Origin: Pseudomonas taiwanensis
Lineage (GTDB): Bacteria > Pseudomonadota > Gammaproteobacteria > Pseudomonadales > Pseudomonadaceae
Length of the DNA: 64,000 nt
Direction of reading: 5' to 3'
Assembly: GCF_013393345.1 (NCBI RefSeq)
Contig: NZ_QJRF01000074.1
Location: 62,001 to 126,000, forward strand
Positions 9,246 through 17,854 of the stretch are shown here, one piece after another (the stretch's first letter is position 1; each line of letters starts with the position of its first letter). The notes below the pieces were generated by a model. It made no database searches. It saw nothing but the letters and a program-made list of their open reading frames with translations, and had not been told where the DNA came from. The translations under genes and the position numbers were made by a program.

Positions 9246-9930
9246 TTACCAGCTGCTGATTTTCGACTGGGACGGCACTTTGGTTGATTCCATCGCCCGT
9301 ATCGTCGAGTCCATGCGCGTGGCTGCAGAGGTTTCCGGACTTCCGTGGCGAGATGATGCGGCTATCAAGGGCATCATCGGGCTCGGTCTGCCGGAGGCGA
9401 TCGCGACGCTTTATCCAGAACTCGAAGATCCCCGGCGCATAGACGCATTCCGGCAGCGTTACGGTGAGCACTACAACACGCTGGAGTGCCAGCCTTCGCC
9501 GCTGTTCGAGGGGGTGGCTGAGGCGCTGGAGGTGTTCCGTGCCCAGGGCTATCGTCTGGCGGTGGCCACCGGCAAAAGTCGCCGGGGGTTGGAGCATGTG
9601 CTGGCCGGGCGTGGCTGGCTGGATTACTTCGATGTCACTCGCTGCGCGGACGAGACCGCGAGCAAACCTGATCCACGCATGCTGCATGAAATCCTTGCGC
9701 ATTGCGGAGTGACTGCCGAGCAGGCTGTGATGGTGGGGGATTCTCCCTTCGATTTGCGCATGGCGCATCGGGCTGGGGTGGATTCCGTGGCGGTTGGGTA
9801 TGGCGCCCAGCCGCTTGCTGAGTTGCTCAAGGAGTCGCCCAGGTTGGCGATCGAGCGTTTCGAGGAGCTGCGTCACTGGCTGGAAGGTGACCTGAGCCGG
9901 CAATCCCGAGAGGTGGAGCTTTATGTCTGA
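9238..9930 (+). CDS. HAD-family phosphatase (phosphoglycolate phosphatase-like)
   Basis: A 230-residue haloacid-dehalogenase hydrolase. Motif I is DWDGTLVDS near residue 10 (two Asp nucleophile/acid), motif II is in [10 protein letters not shown], and the C-terminal motif is [13 protein letters not shown] with the metal-binding Asp. It belongs to the Gph/YjjG-like group; the actual substrate is unknown. I chose GTG 9238, with GGAG 8 nt upstream. This gives an 8-nt overlap with rluC and puts motif I at the usual distance from the N-terminus. It overlaps sppA by 8 nt, so the three genes are probably one operon. Confidence 0.88.
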   Translation: MPDYQLLIFDWDGTLVDSIARIVESMRVAAEVSGLPWRDDAAIKGIIGLGLPEAIATLYPELEDPRRIDAFRQRYGEHYNTLECQPSPLFEGVAEALEVFRAQGYRLAVATGKSRRGLEHVLAGRGWLDYFDVTRCADETASKPDPRMLHEILAHCGVTAEQAVMVGDSPFDLRMAHRAGVDSVAVGYGAQPLAELLKESPRLAIERFEELRHWLEGDLSRQSREVELYV

Positions 9931-10903
9931 CGAATGGAAAGAAGCGCCTGCCGACAAGGCGGAGCAGAAGAGTTGGAAGTTGCTGGAGAAGGCTGTCCTG
10001 GCGGGAGTCCAGGAGCAGCGTCGTGCCCGGCGCTGGGGTATTTTCTTCAAGTCCCTGACCTTCCTGTATCTCTTTGTCGCCCTCGCGCTGTTCTGGCCGG
10101 CATTCGATCTGCAGAAAAGCGCTGCGCGCAGCCAGGAGCACACGGCGCTGGTCGAGGTCCGTGGAATGATCGCCGACGAAGAGGCTGCGAGTGCCGACAA
10201 CATCGTGACCGGCCTACGTGCGGCTTTCGAGGATCCGAAGACCAAGGGTGTCGTGCTGCGGATAAATAGTCCGGGTGGTAGCCCGGTGCAGTCCGGTTAC
10301 ATCTATGACGAGATCCGTCGGCTGCGTGCGGAGCACAAGGACATCAAGGTTTACGCGGTGATCACTGACCTTGGCGCGTCCGGTGCGTATTACATTGCCA
10401 GTGCGGCGGACGAGATCTATGCCGACAAGGCGAGCCTGGTCGGGTCTATTGGTGTCACTGCGGCGAGCTTCGGTTTCGTCGATGCCATGGGCAAGTTGGG
10501 TGTTGAGCGCCGCGTCTATACCTCGGGCGAGCACAAGGCCTTCCTGGACCCGTTCCAGCCACAGAAAGCTGAGGAAACCCAGTTCTGGCAAGGCGTCCTG
10601 GATACCACTCACCAGCAGTTCATCGAGAGCGTGAAAAAGGGACGTGGCGATCGGCTCAAGGTCGATGGGCATCCCGAGCTCTTTAGTGGGCTGGTCTGGT
10701 CGGGTGAGCAGGCGTTGGCGCTTGGTCTGGTCGACAAGCTCGGTAATACCAGTTTCGTTGCGCGCGAGGTCATCGGCGCGAAAGAGATCGTCGACTACAC
10801 CGTGCAGGAGTCGCCCTTCGATCGCTTCTCGAAAAAGTTCGGTGCCAGTGTTGCCGAGCGGTTGGCGCTCTGGATGGGGTTCCAGGGGCCGAGCTTGCGT
10901 TGA
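9923..10903 (+). CDS. sppA: Signal peptide peptidase SppA-type S49 protease
   Basis: A 326-residue short-form S49 serine protease of the inner membrane that degrades cleaved signal peptides. One N-terminal membrane helix spans about residues 43-61. The catalytic pair is visible: Ser153 in GASGAYY and Lys204 in SGEHKAF, about 50 residues apart as in the short Bacillus-type enzyme. INSPGGSP (about 114-121) lines the active site. Start at ATG 9923, overlapping the phosphatase gene by 8 nt. Followed by a strong terminator. Confidence 0.93.
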   Translation: MSDEWKEAPADKAEQKSWKLLEKAVLAGVQEQRRARRWGIFFKSLTFLYLFVALALFWPAFDLQKSAARSQEHTALVEVRGMIADEEAASADNIVTGLRAAFEDPKTKGVVLRINSPGGSPVQSGYIYDEIRRLRAEHKDIKVYAVITDLGASGAYYIASAADEIYADKASLVGSIGVTAASFGFVDAMGKLGVERRVYTSGEHKAFLDPFQPQKAEETQFWQGVLDTTHQQFIESVKKGRGDRLKVDGHPELFSGLVWSGEQALALGLVDKLGNTSFVAREVIGAKEIVDYTVQESPFDRFSKKFGASVAERLALWMGFQGPSLR

Positions 10904-10920
10904 TTTCGCGTCTGCTAAAT

Positions 10921-10951
10921 AAGAAAGCCCGGCCAGAAGCCGGGCTTTCTT
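10921..10951. terminator. Bidirectional terminator between sppA and yceF
   Basis: AAGAAAGCCCGGC and GCCGGGCTTTCTT form a 13-bp perfect stem with a 5-nt loop. The A-rich and T-rich flanks allow it to work on both strands. Confidence 0.9.
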
Positions 10952-10968
10952 CCTTCTATATGGGGGAA

Positions 10969-11547
10969 TCAGGGAATCTGTACGCCTTCGGCGAGCAGCA
11001 TGTCCACGAGTCGAATCAGTGGCAGGCCGACGAGGCTGGTGGCGTCCGGGCCTTCGGTCGCGCGGAACAGGCTGACACCTAGTCCTTCTGCCTTGAAGCT
11101 GCCGGCGCAATCATAGGGTTGCTCCGCTTCCAGATAGCGGCCTATGCGTTCGGCGTCCAGCTCGCGGAAGTGCACGGTGAAGGGCACGCAGTCCACCTGG
11201 TAATGGCCGGTAGCGCTATTCACGAGGGCGAGGCCGGTCAGGAAGCTAACACTGGTTCCGCTAGCTGCCAGTAGTTGATTGCGGGCGCGTTCGAAATCAT
11301 GGGGTTTGCCGAGGATCTGCTCGCCCAGCACGGCGACCTGGTCCGAGCCGATGATCAGATGGTTCGGGTTCTGGCTGGCAAGGGCTCTGGCTTTCTCCAG
11401 TGCCAGGCGGCGCACCAGTTGTTCGGCGGGTTCATCCGTCTGACGGCTTTCATCGATAGCGGGTGCGCCCCAGGTAAAAGGCAGTCGCAGGCGTTCGAGC
11501 AGTTCGCGTCGGTAGGGTGAGCTGGATGCAAGCACCAGGGGTAGCAT
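10969..11547 (-). CDS. yceF: Maf-family nucleotide pyrophosphatase (YceF type)
   Basis: A 192-residue Maf-like protein. It shows the family N-terminus LVLASSSPYRRELLERL, the IIGSDQVAV motif with the catalytic Asp, and the C-terminal segment SLVGLPLIRL. Its position next to yceD-rpmF matches E. coli yceF, a 7-methyl-GTP pyrophosphatase that limits incorporation of modified nucleotides. Start at ATG 11547 with GGAG upstream. It is divergent from yceD and convergent with sppA. Confidence 0.93.
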   Translation of the reverse strand: MLPLVLASSSPYRRELLERLRLPFTWGAPAIDESRQTDEPAEQLVRRLALEKARALASQNPNHLIIGSDQVAVLGEQILGKPHDFERARNQLLAASGTSVSFLTGLALVNSATGHYQVDCVPFTVHFRELDAERIGRYLEAEQPYDCAGSFKAEGLGVSLFRATEGPDATSLVGLPLIRLVDMLLAEGVQIP

Positions 11548-11617
11548 GGCAATCTCCGGTCTGAGAGGCGGGAAATTCTATAGAGGCCCGTCGCGCGCGG
11601 ACAATGCGGAAATTCTT

Positions 11618-11646
11618 TTGACAGGGCAGGGGCTCGTCCCTAGAAT
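11618..11646 (+). promoter_or_regulatory. Near-consensus sigma-70 promoter of the yceD-rpmF-fatty acid operon
   Basis: TTGACA (11618-11623) and TAGAAT (11641-11646) are separated by exactly 17 nt. The expected start is 11652-11656, and the yceD ATG is at 11656, so the leader is 0-4 nt. No Shine-Dalgarno sequence can fit. Confidence 0.9.
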
Positions 11647-11655
11647 GTCGCGCCT

Positions 11656-12183
11656 ATGTTGAATGGGCCGATTCCACCTCATGTAGATCCGCGCAAGCTG
11701 GCGGACCGCGAAGTCACTCTAGAGGGTGACATTGCGCTCGCCAGTCTGGAGCGACTCTGCGATCCCCTAGCGGACAACGCGGGCAGCATCCATGCAAGCC
11801 TCGCGTTCGCCCGTGACGAGCGTCGTGCTGTCGTTATTCACAGCCGGATTGACGTCGAGGTCAAGATGGTTTGCCAGCGTTGTCTAGAGCTGGTCACCCT
11901 GAACATCCACAGCGAGTGTGATTACGCCGTGGTGAGGGAGGGGGCGGACAGTCAGTCGCTGCCGAAGGGCTATGACGTGCTGGAAGTGGGTGAGGATCCG
12001 TTGGATCTGATGACTCTGGTCGAGGATGAGCTGTTGCTTGCCCTGCCCATTGTTCCGGCCCATGACCCTGAAGATTGCCAGCAGCCGGCGGGCACCAATG
12101 AGCCCGAGCCGAGCGAGAACGAGGTACCGCGGTCCAACCCGTTCAGCGTACTGGCGCAGTTAAAGCGTGACCCAAACGTTTAG
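11656..12183 (+). CDS. yceD: DUF177 protein YceD (23S rRNA accumulation protein)
   Basis: A 175-residue YceD/DUF177 protein, normally next to rpmF and linked to 23S rRNA accumulation. The central CQRCLELV segment holds the paired cysteines, and the C-terminus NPFSVLAQLKRD is the family hallmark. ATG 11656 aligns with the N-terminus of the family and the next Met is more than 60 codons further on, so the start is firm although it lacks a ribosome-binding site. It is the first gene of the operon and lies 13 nt before rpmF. Confidence 0.92.
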   Translation: MLNGPIPPHVDPRKLADREVTLEGDIALASLERLCDPLADNAGSIHASLAFARDERRAVVIHSRIDVEVKMVCQRCLELVTLNIHSECDYAVVREGADSQSLPKGYDVLEVGEDPLDLMTLVEDELLLALPIVPAHDPEDCQQPAGTNEPEPSENEVPRSNPFSVLAQLKRDPNV

Positions 12184-12196
12184 GAGTTAATTGATT

Positions 12197-12379
12197 ATGG
12201 CTGTTCAGCAGAACAAAAAATCCCGCTCGGCACGCGACATGCGTCGTTCCCACGACGCCCTCGAAGCCAACGCCCTGTCCGTAGAGAAGAGCACTGGTGA
12301 AGTTCACCTGCGCCACCACGTTTCCCCGGACGGTTTCTACCGCGGTCGCAAAGTGATCGACAAGGGCGCTGCCGAGTAA
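12197..12379 (+). CDS. rpmF: 50S ribosomal protein L32
   Basis: A 60-residue ribosomal protein with the invariant N-terminus [20 protein letters not shown], and [17 protein letters not shown] in the second half. This is the form lacking the four zinc cysteines, as usual in gammaproteobacteria. Start at ATG 12197 with TAGGAG upstream. It lies between yceD and plsX, the conserved arrangement linking ribosome and membrane-lipid synthesis. Confidence 0.98.
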   Translation: MAVQQNKKSRSARDMRRSHDALEANALSVEKSTGEVHLRHHVSPDGFYRGRKVIDKGAAE

Positions 12380-12382
12380 TCC

Positions 12383-13393
12383 TTGGCCGCCTCGATCATC
12401 GCGATTGATGCAATGGGCGGGGACTACGGTCCCCGCTGCATTGTTCCAGCCAGCGTCGCCTGTCTGGCTGAATTCCCCTCGCTTCACCTGGTCCTCGTCG
12501 GCCAAGCTCCCCTCCTTGAAGAACTCGTTGCCCGCATTCCTGCGGTCGATCGCCAGCGCCTGCAAATCGAACACGCCAGCGAAGTGATCGCCATGGATGA
12601 GCGCCCGGCACAAGCCCTGCGCGGCAAGCCCGATGCCTCGATGCGTGTCGCCCTCGATCTTGTGCGCAATGGGCGAGCCCAGGCCTGTGTCAGTGCTGGC
12701 AATACCGGTGCCCTGATGGCGCTGTCGCGCTACGTGCTGAAGACCCTGCCCGGCATCGATCGCCCTGCCATGGTCAGTGCCATTCCCACGGCGCGGGGGC
12801 ATTGCCATCTGCTCGACCTGGGCGCCAACGTCGATTGCAGTGCCGAGCATCTCTACCAGTTCGCCGTGATGGGGGCTGTTGCAGCCGAGGCGCTCGGCAC
12901 TCCTGGTCCTCGCATCGCATTACTGAATGTCGGAACCGAGGACATCAAGGGCAACCAGCAGGTCAAGCTTGCGGCGAGCCTGCTGCAGCAGGCCGAAGGT
13001 CTCAACTACATCGGCTATATCGAAGGCGATGGCCTCTATCGGGGCGAGGCCGACGTGGTGGTCTGTGACGGTTTCGTCGGCAATATCCTGCTCAAGTCCA
13101 GCGAAGGATTGGCCTCGATGATTTCCACTCGAATGGAAGCGCTGTTCAACGAAACCCTCGCTTCTCGGGTGGTAGGTGCGCTGGCCCTGCCGTTGCTGCG
13201 CCGTCTTCGGACGGATCTGACTCCGGCACGCCATAACGGGGCGAGCTTCCTGGGGCTGCAGGGCATCGTGATCAAGAGCCATGGTTCGGCCGGCTCTGAA
13301 GGCTTCCAGAGCGCCATTCGTCGCGCGCTGATCGAGGTGCGCGAGAATCTCCCGCAGCGCCTTCACGGCAGACTGGAGCATCTGTTGCTGTAG
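12383..13393 (+). CDS. plsX: Phosphate acyltransferase PlsX
   Basis: A 336-residue enzyme that makes acyl-phosphate from acyl-ACP, the first step of phospholipid synthesis with PlsY. The N-terminus [13 protein letters not shown] and the motif [16 protein letters not shown] are diagnostic. The start is most likely TTG 12383, 3 nt after the rpmF stop, which places the IDAMGGD motif where the family has it; ATG 12410 falls inside that motif and is too late. No strong ribosome-binding site is present, so it probably depends on coupling to rpmF. Confidence 0.94.
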   Translation: MAASIIAIDAMGGDYGPRCIVPASVACLAEFPSLHLVLVGQAPLLEELVARIPAVDRQRLQIEHASEVIAMDERPAQALRGKPDASMRVALDLVRNGRAQACVSAGNTGALMALSRYVLKTLPGIDRPAMVSAIPTARGHCHLLDLGANVDCSAEHLYQFAVMGAVAAEALGTPGPRIALLNVGTEDIKGNQQVKLAASLLQQAEGLNYIGYIEGDGLYRGEADVVVCDGFVGNILLKSSEGLASMISTRMEALFNETLASRVVGALALPLLRRLRTDLTPARHNGASFLGLQGIVIKSHGSAGSEGFQSAIRRALIEVRENLPQRLHGRLEHLLL

Positions 13394-13496
13394 GATGTGA
13401 CCGCTACCGGCAGCCTGTCATCCAAATGTCAGTTCCGTGCGCTTGGCTATGCCAGGCGTCAATCTCCCTATACCGCCAGATAAGGGACCTCAGTCA

Positions 13497-14435
13497 ATGT
13501 CCGCATCCCTCGCTTTCGTATTTCCCGGTCAGGGTTCCCAGTCTCTGGGCATGTTGGCCGAGCAGGGGGGCCAGCAGAAGCTGGTCCTGGATACCTTCGC
13601 CGAAGCCTCCGAGGCGCTCGGCTATGACCTCTGGGCGCTGACCCAGCAAGGTCCGGAAGAGCAGCTCAACCAGACCGACAAGACCCAGCCAGCCATCCTC
13701 ACTGCATCCATCGCCCTGTGGCGCCTGTGGCTGTCCGAGGGTGGTGCACGCCCCGCGTACGTCGCCGGCCATAGCCTCGGTGAGTACTCCGCCCTCGTGG
13801 CTGCAGGCAGCCTGGGCTTCGCCGATGCCGTGAAGCTGGTGGAGCGTCGCGGTCAGTTGATGCAGCAGGCCGTTCCGGCAGGGCAGGGCGGCATGGCCGC
13901 CATCCTGGGTCTGGAAGATGCCGATGTGCTGGCCGCATGTGCCGAAGCCGCCCAGGGTGAAGTGGTCAGCGCTGTCAACTTCAACGCCCCCGGCCAGGTG
14001 GTGATCGCCGGTTCCGCTGCGGCCGTCGAGCGCGCCATCGAAGCGTGCAAGGCTCGTGGTGCCAAGCGCGCCATGGCGCTGCCGGTCAGCGTGCCTTCTC
14101 ACTGCGCCCTGATGAAGCCGGCCGCCGAGCGCTTCGCTGAGTCCGTCGACGCGCTGGACTGGCAGGCGCCGCAAATTCCGCTGGTGCAGAACGTCAGCGC
14201 CTCCGTGGTGGCCGACCTCACCGAGCTCAAGCGTGACCTGCTGGCTCAGCTCTACAGCCCGGTTCGCTGGGTAGAGTCGATGGTCAGTCTGTCTGAGCGT
14301 GGCGTTACCGACCTCGTCGAATGTGGTCCGGGTAAGGTGCTGTCCGGTCTGAACAAGCGCTGCGTGAAGGGTGTCAACACCCACAATCTGGATACCCCTG
14401 ATGCTTTCGCGGCCGCCCGTGCCGCGCTGGCCTGA
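13497..14435 (+). CDS. fabD: Malonyl-CoA:ACP transacylase
   Basis: A 312-residue enzyme transferring malonyl groups from CoA to ACP. It has the FVFPGQGSQ N-terminal motif, the nucleophile Ser93 in GHSLGEYS, and the general-base His near residue 201 in VPSHCALM. I start it at ATG 13497 with AAGGGA upstream; an in-frame ATG 20 codons earlier has no ribosome-binding site and does not match the family. It is followed by fabG after 15 nt. Confidence 0.97.
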   Translation: MSASLAFVFPGQGSQSLGMLAEQGGQQKLVLDTFAEASEALGYDLWALTQQGPEEQLNQTDKTQPAILTASIALWRLWLSEGGARPAYVAGHSLGEYSALVAAGSLGFADAVKLVERRGQLMQQAVPAGQGGMAAILGLEDADVLAACAEAAQGEVVSAVNFNAPGQVVIAGSAAAVERAIEACKARGAKRAMALPVSVPSHCALMKPAAERFAESVDALDWQAPQIPLVQNVSASVVADLTELKRDLLAQLYSPVRWVESMVSLSERGVTDLVECGPGKVLSGLNKRCVKGVNTHNLDTPDAFAAARAALA

Positions 14436-14450
14436 ACAAGGAGAAGACCT

Positions 14451-15194
14451 ATGAGTCTGCAAGGTAAGGTGGCATTGGTCACCGGTGCGAGCCGCGGCAT
14501 TGGCCAGGCTATCGCCCTCGAACTGGGCCGTCAGGGTGCCGTGGTGATCGGCACCGCGACCTCCGCTTCCGGCGCCGAGCGTATCGCCGAGTTCCTCAAG
14601 GACAACGGCATCGAAGGTGCCGGCCTGGTCCTGGACGTCAGCAATGACGAATCGGTCGCCAGCACCCTGGAACATATCCAGCAGCACCTGGGTCAGCCGC
14701 TGATCCTGGTGAACAACGCCGGCATCACCCGTGACAACCTGATGCTGCGCATGAAAGACGACGAGTGGTTCGACGTCATCAACACCAACCTCAACAGCCT
14801 GTACCGCCTGTCCAAGGCCGTGCTGCGTGGCATGACCAAGGCTCGCTGGGGTCGCATCATCAATATCGGTTCGGTGGTGGGTGCCATGGGCAACGCCGGC
14901 CAGACCAACTACGCCGCCGCAAAGGCTGGCCTGGAAGGCTTCAGCCGTGCCCTGGCCCGCGAAGTCGGCTCCCGTGCGATCACCGTCAACGCGGTGGCCC
15001 CTGGCTTCATCGACACCGACATGACCCGTGAGCTGCCGGACGCCCAGCGCGATGCGCTGCTGACCCAGATCCCGCTGGGTCGCCTGGGCCAGGCCGAGGA
15101 GATTGCCAAGGTGGTGGGCTTCCTCGCTTCCGACGGTGCTGCCTACGTCACCGGCGCAACGGTTCCGGTCAACGGCGGCATGTACATGAGCTGA
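14451..15194 (+). CDS. fabG: 3-oxoacyl-ACP reductase
   Basis: A 247-residue short-chain dehydrogenase that reduces beta-ketoacyl-ACP with NADPH. The nucleotide-binding motif TGASRGIG lies at about residues 12-19, the catalytic Ser is in NIGSVVG, and the Tyr/Lys pair is in TNYAAAKAG. It ends in VNGGMYMS as in the family. Start at ATG 14451 with AAGGAG upstream. A 191-bp gap with its own promoter follows before acpP. Confidence 0.97.
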   Translation: MSLQGKVALVTGASRGIGQAIALELGRQGAVVIGTATSASGAERIAEFLKDNGIEGAGLVLDVSNDESVASTLEHIQQHLGQPLILVNNAGITRDNLMLRMKDDEWFDVINTNLNSLYRLSKAVLRGMTKARWGRIINIGSVVGAMGNAGQTNYAAAKAGLEGFSRALAREVGSRAITVNAVAPGFIDTDMTRELPDAQRDALLTQIPLGRLGQAEEIAKVVGFLASDGAAYVTGATVPVNGGMYMS

Positions 15195-15202
15195 ATGTGA
15201 CG

Positions 15203-15298
15203 AATCCCTTCAGGAAGATGTCATATGGGCTGTCTAGAATTCGCTATATAAGTGCAGCAGGGTTATAGACATTTCGTTGCGGCGATCCTGAAGGGGTT
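15203..15298. repeat. Widely spaced inverted repeat between fabG and acpP
   Basis: AATCCCTTCAGGA (15203-15215) and TCCTGAAGGGGTT (15286-15298) are inverted copies with one mismatch, 70 bp apart, just upstream of the acpP promoter. They could form a long-range stem in fabG read-through RNA or be two binding sites. No function is known to me. Confidence 0.5.
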
Positions 15299-15310
15299 CA
15301 GGCGTTCTGC

Positions 15311-15338
15311 TTGAAATGCGGAAAACCCTTTCTATACA
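15311..15338 (+). promoter_or_regulatory. Sigma-70 promoter of acpP
   Basis: TTGAAA (15311-15316) and TATACA (15333-15338) are 16 nt apart. This gives a leader of about 40 nt with TAGGAG before the acpP ATG, and fits the high, separate expression of acyl carrier protein. Confidence 0.75.
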
Positions 15339-15385
15339 CTGCAGCCCCAGCTGCACGGATTTTTCCATAGGAGTGAAAACACGGT

Positions 15386-15622
15386 ATGAGCACCATCGAA
15401 GAACGCGTCAAGAAAATCGTCGCCGAGCAACTGGGCGTCAAAGAAGACGAAGTCACCAACAGCGCTTCCTTCGTTGAAGACCTGGGCGCCGATTCCCTTG
15501 ACACCGTTGAGCTGGTGATGGCTCTGGAAGAGGAATTCGAGACCGAGATCCCGGACGAGCAAGCCGAGAAGATCACCACCGTTCAGGAAGCCATCGACTA
15601 CATCAACGCCCACGCGCAGTAA
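15386..15622 (+). CDS. acpP: Acyl carrier protein
   Basis: A 78-residue acidic protein that carries growing acyl chains on a phosphopantetheine arm attached to Ser37 in the motif GADSLDTVE. Length, acidity and the C-terminal AIDYINAH are typical. Start at ATG 15386 with TAGGAG upstream. It has its own promoter and a strong terminator, so it can be transcribed alone as well as with the fab genes. Confidence 0.99.
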   Translation: MSTIEERVKKIVAEQLGVKEDEVTNSASFVEDLGADSLDTVELVMALEEEFETEIPDEQAEKITTVQEAIDYINAHAQ

Positions 15623-15647
15623 TGTAGTCGTCGGTTCCCCGACGCGG

Positions 15648-15690
15648 AAAAGCCGCACGACCCGACTGGGCGTGCGGCTTTTCTTTAAGC
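15648..15690 (+). terminator. Rho-independent terminator after acpP
   Basis: AAAAGCCGCACG and CGTGCGGCTTTT form a 12-bp perfect stem with an 11-nt loop, followed by a T-rich stretch. Confidence 0.9.
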
Positions 15691-15791
15691 CGATTGTTGA
15701 AAATCTGCGGTTTGCGCGTTACCTGCCGAGCTTTTCAACAGTCTGTTTATCCGAATCAACCGCCGTGTAGAGATTGAAGAAGGAGATCGCT

Positions 15792-17036
15792 GTGTCGCGT
15801 AGACGCGTCGTGGTCACTGGCCTTGGCATGCTGTCGCCGCTGGGTACTGATGTATCGAGCACCTGGCAGGGAATTCTGGCTGGCCGCAGTGGCATTGGCC
15901 CCATCGAGCATATGGACCTGTCCGCCTATACCACCCGTTTCGGTGGTTCGGTGAAGGGGTTCAATGTCGAGGAATACCTGTCGGCCAAAGAGGCGCGCAA
16001 GCTCGACCTGTTCATCCAGTACGGCCTCGCTGCAAGCTTCCAGGCTGTGCGTGACTCAGGTCTCGAAGTTACCGATGCCAATCGGGAGCGCATCGGCGTG
16101 GCCATGGGCTCCGGGATCGGTGGCCTGACGAACATCGAGAACAACTGCAAATCCCTGCATGAGCAAGGGCCGCGCCGTATCTCGCCGTTCTTCGTGCCTG
16201 GCTCGATCATCAATATGGTGTCCGGCTTCCTGTCGATCCACCTGGGTATCCAGGGGCCGAACTACGCCATTGCCACGGCGTGCACCACCGGCACCCACTG
16301 CATCGGCATGGCTGCGCGCAACATCGCCTATGGCGAGGCGGACGTGATGGTCGCGGGTGGCTCTGAAATGGCTGCCTGTGGCCTGGGATTGGGTGGTTTC
16401 GGCGCAGCCCGTGCGCTGTCGACTCGCAATGACGACCCGACCCGTGCCAGCCGTCCCTGGGACAAGGGCCGCGACGGTTTCGTGCTTTCCGACGGTGCCG
16501 GCGCGCTGGTCCTCGAAGAACTGGAGCATGCGAAAGCCCGTGGCGCGACCATCTACGCCGAACTGATCGGCTTCGGCATGAGCGGCGACGCCTATCACAT
16601 GACTTCGCCGCCGGAAGACGGTGCGGGTGCAGCGCGCTGCATGAGCAACGCCCTGCGCGACGCTGGCCTGAATGCCGCTGAGGTGCAGTACGTGAATGCC
16701 CACGGTACTTCGACCCCGGCCGGCGATATCGCTGAAGCCATGGCGCTCAAGTCTGTGTTCGGTGAGCATGCGTACAAGCTGGCAGTCAGCTCCACCAAGT
16801 CCATGACCGGTCACCTCCTGGGTGCGGCGGGTGCGGTGGAAGCCATCTTCAGCGTCCTCGCGCTGCGTGATCAGGTGGCGCCGCCGACCATCAACCTGGA
16901 AGAGCCGGACGAAGGTTGCGACCTCGACTTCGTGCCCCATGAAGCACGCTCGATGCCCATCGATGTCGTACTCTCCAACTCCTTCGGCTTCGGTGGCACC
17001 AACGGTTCCCTGGTGTTCCGCCGGTTCGTGGGCTGA
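15792..17036 (+). CDS. fabF: Beta-ketoacyl-ACP synthase II
   Basis: A 414-residue condensing enzyme that elongates acyl-ACP. The active-site Cys164 is in ATACTTGTH, and the two histidines are in [11 protein letters not shown] and TGHLLGAAG. The start is GTG 15792 with AGGAGA 6 nt upstream, giving the usual 414-residue length. It overlaps pabC by one base (TGATG), so the two are translationally coupled. The acpP terminator precedes it, so it probably also has its own promoter. Confidence 0.97.
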   Translation: MSRRRVVVTGLGMLSPLGTDVSSTWQGILAGRSGIGPIEHMDLSAYTTRFGGSVKGFNVEEYLSAKEARKLDLFIQYGLAASFQAVRDSGLEVTDANRERIGVAMGSGIGGLTNIENNCKSLHEQGPRRISPFFVPGSIINMVSGFLSIHLGIQGPNYAIATACTTGTHCIGMAARNIAYGEADVMVAGGSEMAACGLGLGGFGAARALSTRNDDPTRASRPWDKGRDGFVLSDGAGALVLEELEHAKARGATIYAELIGFGMSGDAYHMTSPPEDGAGAARCMSNALRDAGLNAAEVQYVNAHGTSTPAGDIAEAMALKSVFGEHAYKLAVSSTKSMTGHLLGAAGAVEAIFSVLALRDQVAPPTINLEEPDEGCDLDFVPHEARSMPIDVVLSNSFGFGGTNGSLVFRRFVG

Positions 17037-17851
17037 TGCCGAATTGGGTTGACGGCCATCCGGCTGATTCGCTGTCCATCAAGGATCGCGGTCTGGCCTA
17101 CGGCGATGGGCTTTTCGAAACCATCGCCGTACGTGGCGGCCGACCCCCGCTTCTCGAGTACCACATGGCGCGGCTCGCCGACGGCTGCCAGCGCCTGGGT
17201 ATTCCACTTGACCTGCAATTGATGCGCACGGAGTTGGTGGCCTTCTCGGCTGGATTGGGTGAAGGCGTCGCCAAGCTGATGGTCACGCGTGGCGATGGGC
17301 TGCGTGGTTATGCTCCGCCGCCTGTCGCGCTGCCCCGGCGCATTCTGCAGAGCGCTGCCTTTCCGCTTTATCCAGAGAGCAATGCGGAGCAGGGCGTCCG
17401 ACTCTTCCCTTGTGCCACTCGACTCGCCGAACAACCGATGCTGGCTGGCCTCAAGCACCTCAACCGGCTTGAACAAGTCCTGGCCCGTGCCGAATGGCAG
17501 GATGGCGAGCACGCCGAAGGCCTGATGCGCGATCTGTCTGGTCGTGTGATCGAGGGTGTGTTCAGCAATCTGTTCATGGTGCGTGACGGCATACTGCTCA
17601 CCGCTGATCTCTCCCGTTGCGGAGTCGCGGGTGTCATGCGCGCTGCGCTGCTGGATAGCGCCAAGGCGGAAGGTCTCCAGGCCGAAGTGCGCGATATCAC
17701 CTATGACGAGTTTCTCCAGGCGGATGAGGTTTTTCTCTGTAACAGCCTCTTCGGCGTATGGCCGGTGCGTTCTGTAACAGGGCATCACTGGCCGGTCGGG
17801 CCGCTGACCCGTAAACTTCAGGTCATCGCCCGCGAGCTACTGGATATCTGA
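17036..17851 (+). CDS. pabC: Aminodeoxychorismate lyase
   Basis: A 271-residue PLP enzyme of fold type IV that forms 4-aminobenzoate for folate synthesis. The motif DRGLAYGDGLFETI (about 18-31), the PLP lysine in LKHLNRLEQV, and the EVFLCNSLFGVWPVR segment near the C-terminus are typical. The start ATG overlaps the fabF stop by one base. The order fabF-pabC-mltG-tmk-holB is the common proteobacterial arrangement. Confidence 0.95.
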   Translation: MPNWVDGHPADSLSIKDRGLAYGDGLFETIAVRGGRPPLLEYHMARLADGCQRLGIPLDLQLMRTELVAFSAGLGEGVAKLMVTRGDGLRGYAPPPVALPRRILQSAAFPLYPESNAEQGVRLFPCATRLAEQPMLAGLKHLNRLEQVLARAEWQDGEHAEGLMRDLSGRVIEGVFSNLFMVRDGILLTADLSRCGVAGVMRAALLDSAKAEGLQAEVRDITYDEFLQADEVFLCNSLFGVWPVRSVTGHHWPVGPLTRKLQVIARELLDI

Positions 17852-17854
17852 TTC

